Assembly: GCF_040372805.1 (NCBI RefSeq)
Contig: NZ_BAABWJ010000001.1
Span: forward strand, 1,388,653 to 1,452,652
DNA from: Pseudoteredinibacter isoporae_A
Lineage (GTDB): Bacteria; Pseudomonadota; Gammaproteobacteria; Pseudomonadales; Cellvibrionaceae
Reading direction: 5' to 3'
DNA: 64,000 nucleotides
The position numbers and the translations under genes were made by a program. A model generated the notes under the pieces. It did no database searches. It was not told the DNA's origin and worked only from the letters and a program-made list of their open reading frames with translations. This document shows, piece by piece, positions 62,391-64,000 of the stretch. Each line of letters opens with the position of its first letter. Within the stretch, counting starts at the first letter, position 1.

Positions 62391-62633
62391 ATTTCAGCGA
62401 CTTGTAGTGTTTTCTTATGTTCGCACAGTAAAACTTGGTCTTAAGCTGTGTGTTTATATCAAAAATAGCCTTACTAAGCACCCGAAAACCGTCATTCGGC
62501 GGGCTTTTGTGGTGAGGCTCTTGTTTTTCGAAAAGGATAGGGTAAGGTTGCGCCTCCCTTAATAAGGGCCTAAGACAGATGTGGGCCTTGGATGTTCAAT
62601 AGAAGTTGCCAGTTAATGCAAAAAGGTAGAGAT

Positions 62634-63938
62634 ATGTCTCAAGTAGATGCGGCTTTGCTCGAAGACTTAAAAGCGCGCGGTTTGTTAGCGCAAATGACAG
62701 GTGAGGAAACCTTGCCGGAATATCTATCGGCCGAATCTCGCACTTTGTATTGTGGTTTTGATCCAACGGCAGACAGTTTGCATATCGGTAGTTTGGTGCC
62801 TTTGTTGACGTTGCGTCGTTTTCAGCAAGCCGGACACAAGCCTATTGCTCTAGTAGGTGGGGCGACAGGTTTAATTGGTGATCCGAGCTTCAAGGCTCAG
62901 GAGCGCAAATTGAATACCGCTGAAACCGTATCCGGTTGGGTGGAAAAGCTGCGCAAACAGGTATCGGCGTTCATTGAGTTTAATGATGAGCCCAACTCGG
63001 CGATGGTAGTGAATAACCTGGATTGGACCCAGGGCATGGATGTGCTGACGTTCTTGCGCGACGTGGGTAAGCACTTCTCTGTTAATAACATGATTAACAA
63101 AGAGTCGGTTAAGCAGCGTATTGATCGAGAAGGCGAGGGCATTTCCTTTACTGAATTTACTTACTCCTTATTGCAGTCCTTCGATTTTGCCGAGCTGTAC
63201 AAGCATCATAATTGCAGCTTGCAGATTGGTGGCTCAGATCAGTTTGGTAATATTATTGGTGGCGTTGAGTTAACGCGCCGTCGTTATGGCGGTAAAGCTT
63301 ACGGCCTCACGCTGCCTTTGGTGACCAAGGCCGATGGTACCAAGTTCGGTAAAACCGAATCCGGCACAATCTGGTTAGATGCCGGTAAAACTTCTCCCTA
63401 TGCGTTCTATCAGTTTTGGTTGAATACTGCTGATGCGGATGTGTACAAGTTCCTTAAATACTTTACTTTCTTGCCGGTTGCGGACATCGATGCGCTGGAA
63501 GAGAAGGATAAAGCTGCGGCAGGCCGCCCGGAGGCTCAGGGTGTTCTGGCAATCGAGGTTACGCGTCTGGTGCATGGTGATGAGGGGTTGGCAGCAGCGG
63601 AGCGCATCACCAAAGCCTTGTTTTCAGGCGATGCGGATCAGTTGTCCGCCGAAGATTATCAGCAGTTGGCTCAGGATGGGTTGCCAAGTTATGCGATCGA
63701 GGCGGCTGATCTGGATGAGCCTTTAACCAGCTTATTGGTTAAGGCTGGGTTGGCTGGTTCTGGTAAGCAGGTGAAGGATGCGCTGCAGCGTCGAGCGCTG
63801 CTGGTGAATGGTAAGGATTATGGTGCTGACGATAATATGGGTGGCGCAGAGATCTTTTCATCCGATCATGCTCGATTTGGCGGTTATTTTTTGGTCCGCC
63901 TCGGTAAAAAGAAGTACGCGTTATTGACCCGGGCTTGA
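62634..63938 (+). CDS. tyrS: Tyrosyl-tRNA synthetase
   Basis: Class I aminoacyl-tRNA synthetase. I choose ATG 62634 (MSQVDAALLEDLKARGLL) with AAAGGTAGAGA upstream; the frame extends a further 14 codons. The HIGH-type motif is DSLHIGSLVPL, the tyrosine/tRNA region QIGGSDQFGNI and the KMSKS equivalent KFGKTESG, as in the E. coli-type enzyme. A C-terminal S4 RNA-binding domain (about 365-430) is complete (KQVKDALQRRALLVNG). Length is 434 aa. Confidence 0.96.
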   Translation: MSQVDAALLEDLKARGLLAQMTGEETLPEYLSAESRTLYCGFDPTADSLHIGSLVPLLTLRRFQQAGHKPIALVGGATGLIGDPSFKAQERKLNTAETVSGWVEKLRKQVSAFIEFNDEPNSAMVVNNLDWTQGMDVLTFLRDVGKHFSVNNMINKESVKQRIDREGEGISFTEFTYSLLQSFDFAELYKHHNCSLQIGGSDQFGNIIGGVELTRRRYGGKAYGLTLPLVTKADGTKFGKTESGTIWLDAGKTSPYAFYQFWLNTADADVYKFLKYFTFLPVADIDALEEKDKAAAGRPEAQGVLAIEVTRLVHGDEGLAAAERITKALFSGDADQLSAEDYQQLAQDGLPSYAIEAADLDEPLTSLLVKAGLAGSGKQVKDALQRRALLVNGKDYGADDNMGGAEIFSSDHARFGGYFLVRLGKKKYALLTRA

Positions 63939-63952
63939 TGTTGAAGTTTTGA

Positions 63953-63986
63953 GCAAAAAGCCCGCGGAATGCGGGCTTTTTTATGC
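63953..63986 (+). terminator. Intrinsic terminator after tyrS
   Basis: AAAAAGCCCGC / GCGGGCTTTTT with a five-base loop, directly downstream of tyrS; the flanking A and T runs allow function in both directions. Confidence 0.92.
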
Positions 63987-64000
63987 CTGAAAAAAGGTCC

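Noticed and set aside
1..64000. tRNA, rRNA, CRISPR, insertion sequences, prophage or defence genes
   Set aside because: No CCA-ended cloverleafs, regularly spaced repeats, transposases, integrases or recognisable defence domains were found on either strand; spacers are short and gene order is that of a core chromosome.

Overview
The window is a chromosomal segment of a Gammaproteobacterium, most likely a marine member of the Pseudomonadales/Oceanospirillales/Cellvibrionales group. The main evidence is gene order. The block argC - membrane coiled-coil protein - bactofilin - erpA - (anmK, M23 peptidase on the other strand) - tyrS, the divergent mmsR/mmsA pair, and ponB/mrcB followed by a TPR lipoprotein are all arranged much as in Pseudomonas and relatives. 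Base composition looks even (about half G+C by eye). I saw no rRNA, tRNA, CRISPR array, insertion sequence or prophage. The species cannot be fixed from the sequence alone.

Region by region. 1-8361: 3' part of ilvA, then a cobalamin riboswitch and a six-gene B12 operon (btuB, btuC, btuD, btuF, cobO, cobQ). 8362-10861: a 489-base gene-free stretch, a CBS-GGDEF cyclase and a YfcH-type SDR protein, closed by a strong two-way terminator. 10880-15735: ettA, a lone carotenoid oxygenase behind a 15-base palindrome, and three small envelope/unknown genes. 15795-19225: two overlapping c-di-GMP genes, one with a predicted haem-binding sensor (CxxCH), one GAF-PAS-GGDEF-EAL. 19479-26364: mmsR and the valine/isobutyrate catabolic genes mmsA, acyl-CoA dehydrogenase, enoyl-CoA hydratase, hydroxyisobutyryl-CoA hydrolase, mmsB. 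26588-29950: a secreted TAP-type hydrolase overlapping a NatAB-like ABC exporter. 30037-35244: yceI, accC, accB, aroQ, dsbD.

35429-44393: TPR lipoprotein, LapD-like c-di-GMP receptor, periplasmic copper chaperone, DUF2333 protein, DNA polymerase II and a PAS-GGDEF-EAL protein. 44529-47093: DGPF/YCII protein plus ECF42-like sigma factor, and a convergent PfkB kinase. 47189-53085: PBP1B with an LpoP-like lipoprotein, then a DUF1631 protein and a PilZ protein. 53175-56700: hemL, hemJ and a ClC channel on the minus strand. 56989-63938: argC, coiled-coil membrane protein, bactofilin, erpA, anmK, M23 peptidase, tyrS.

Two themes recur. The first is cyclic-di-GMP: four GGDEF and/or EAL enzymes, a LapD-like receptor and a PilZ protein lie in 64 kb, and two of them share a sigma-28-like upstream element. 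The second is cell-wall construction: PBP1B with its probable activator, bactofilin with a membrane partner candidate, an M23 endopeptidase and AnmK. Nothing here is an obvious defence or mobile system. The best candidates for undescribed biology are the haem-sensor/EAL pair, the hydrolase-NatAB cluster, the DUF1631-PilZ pair, and the bactofilin neighbourhood.
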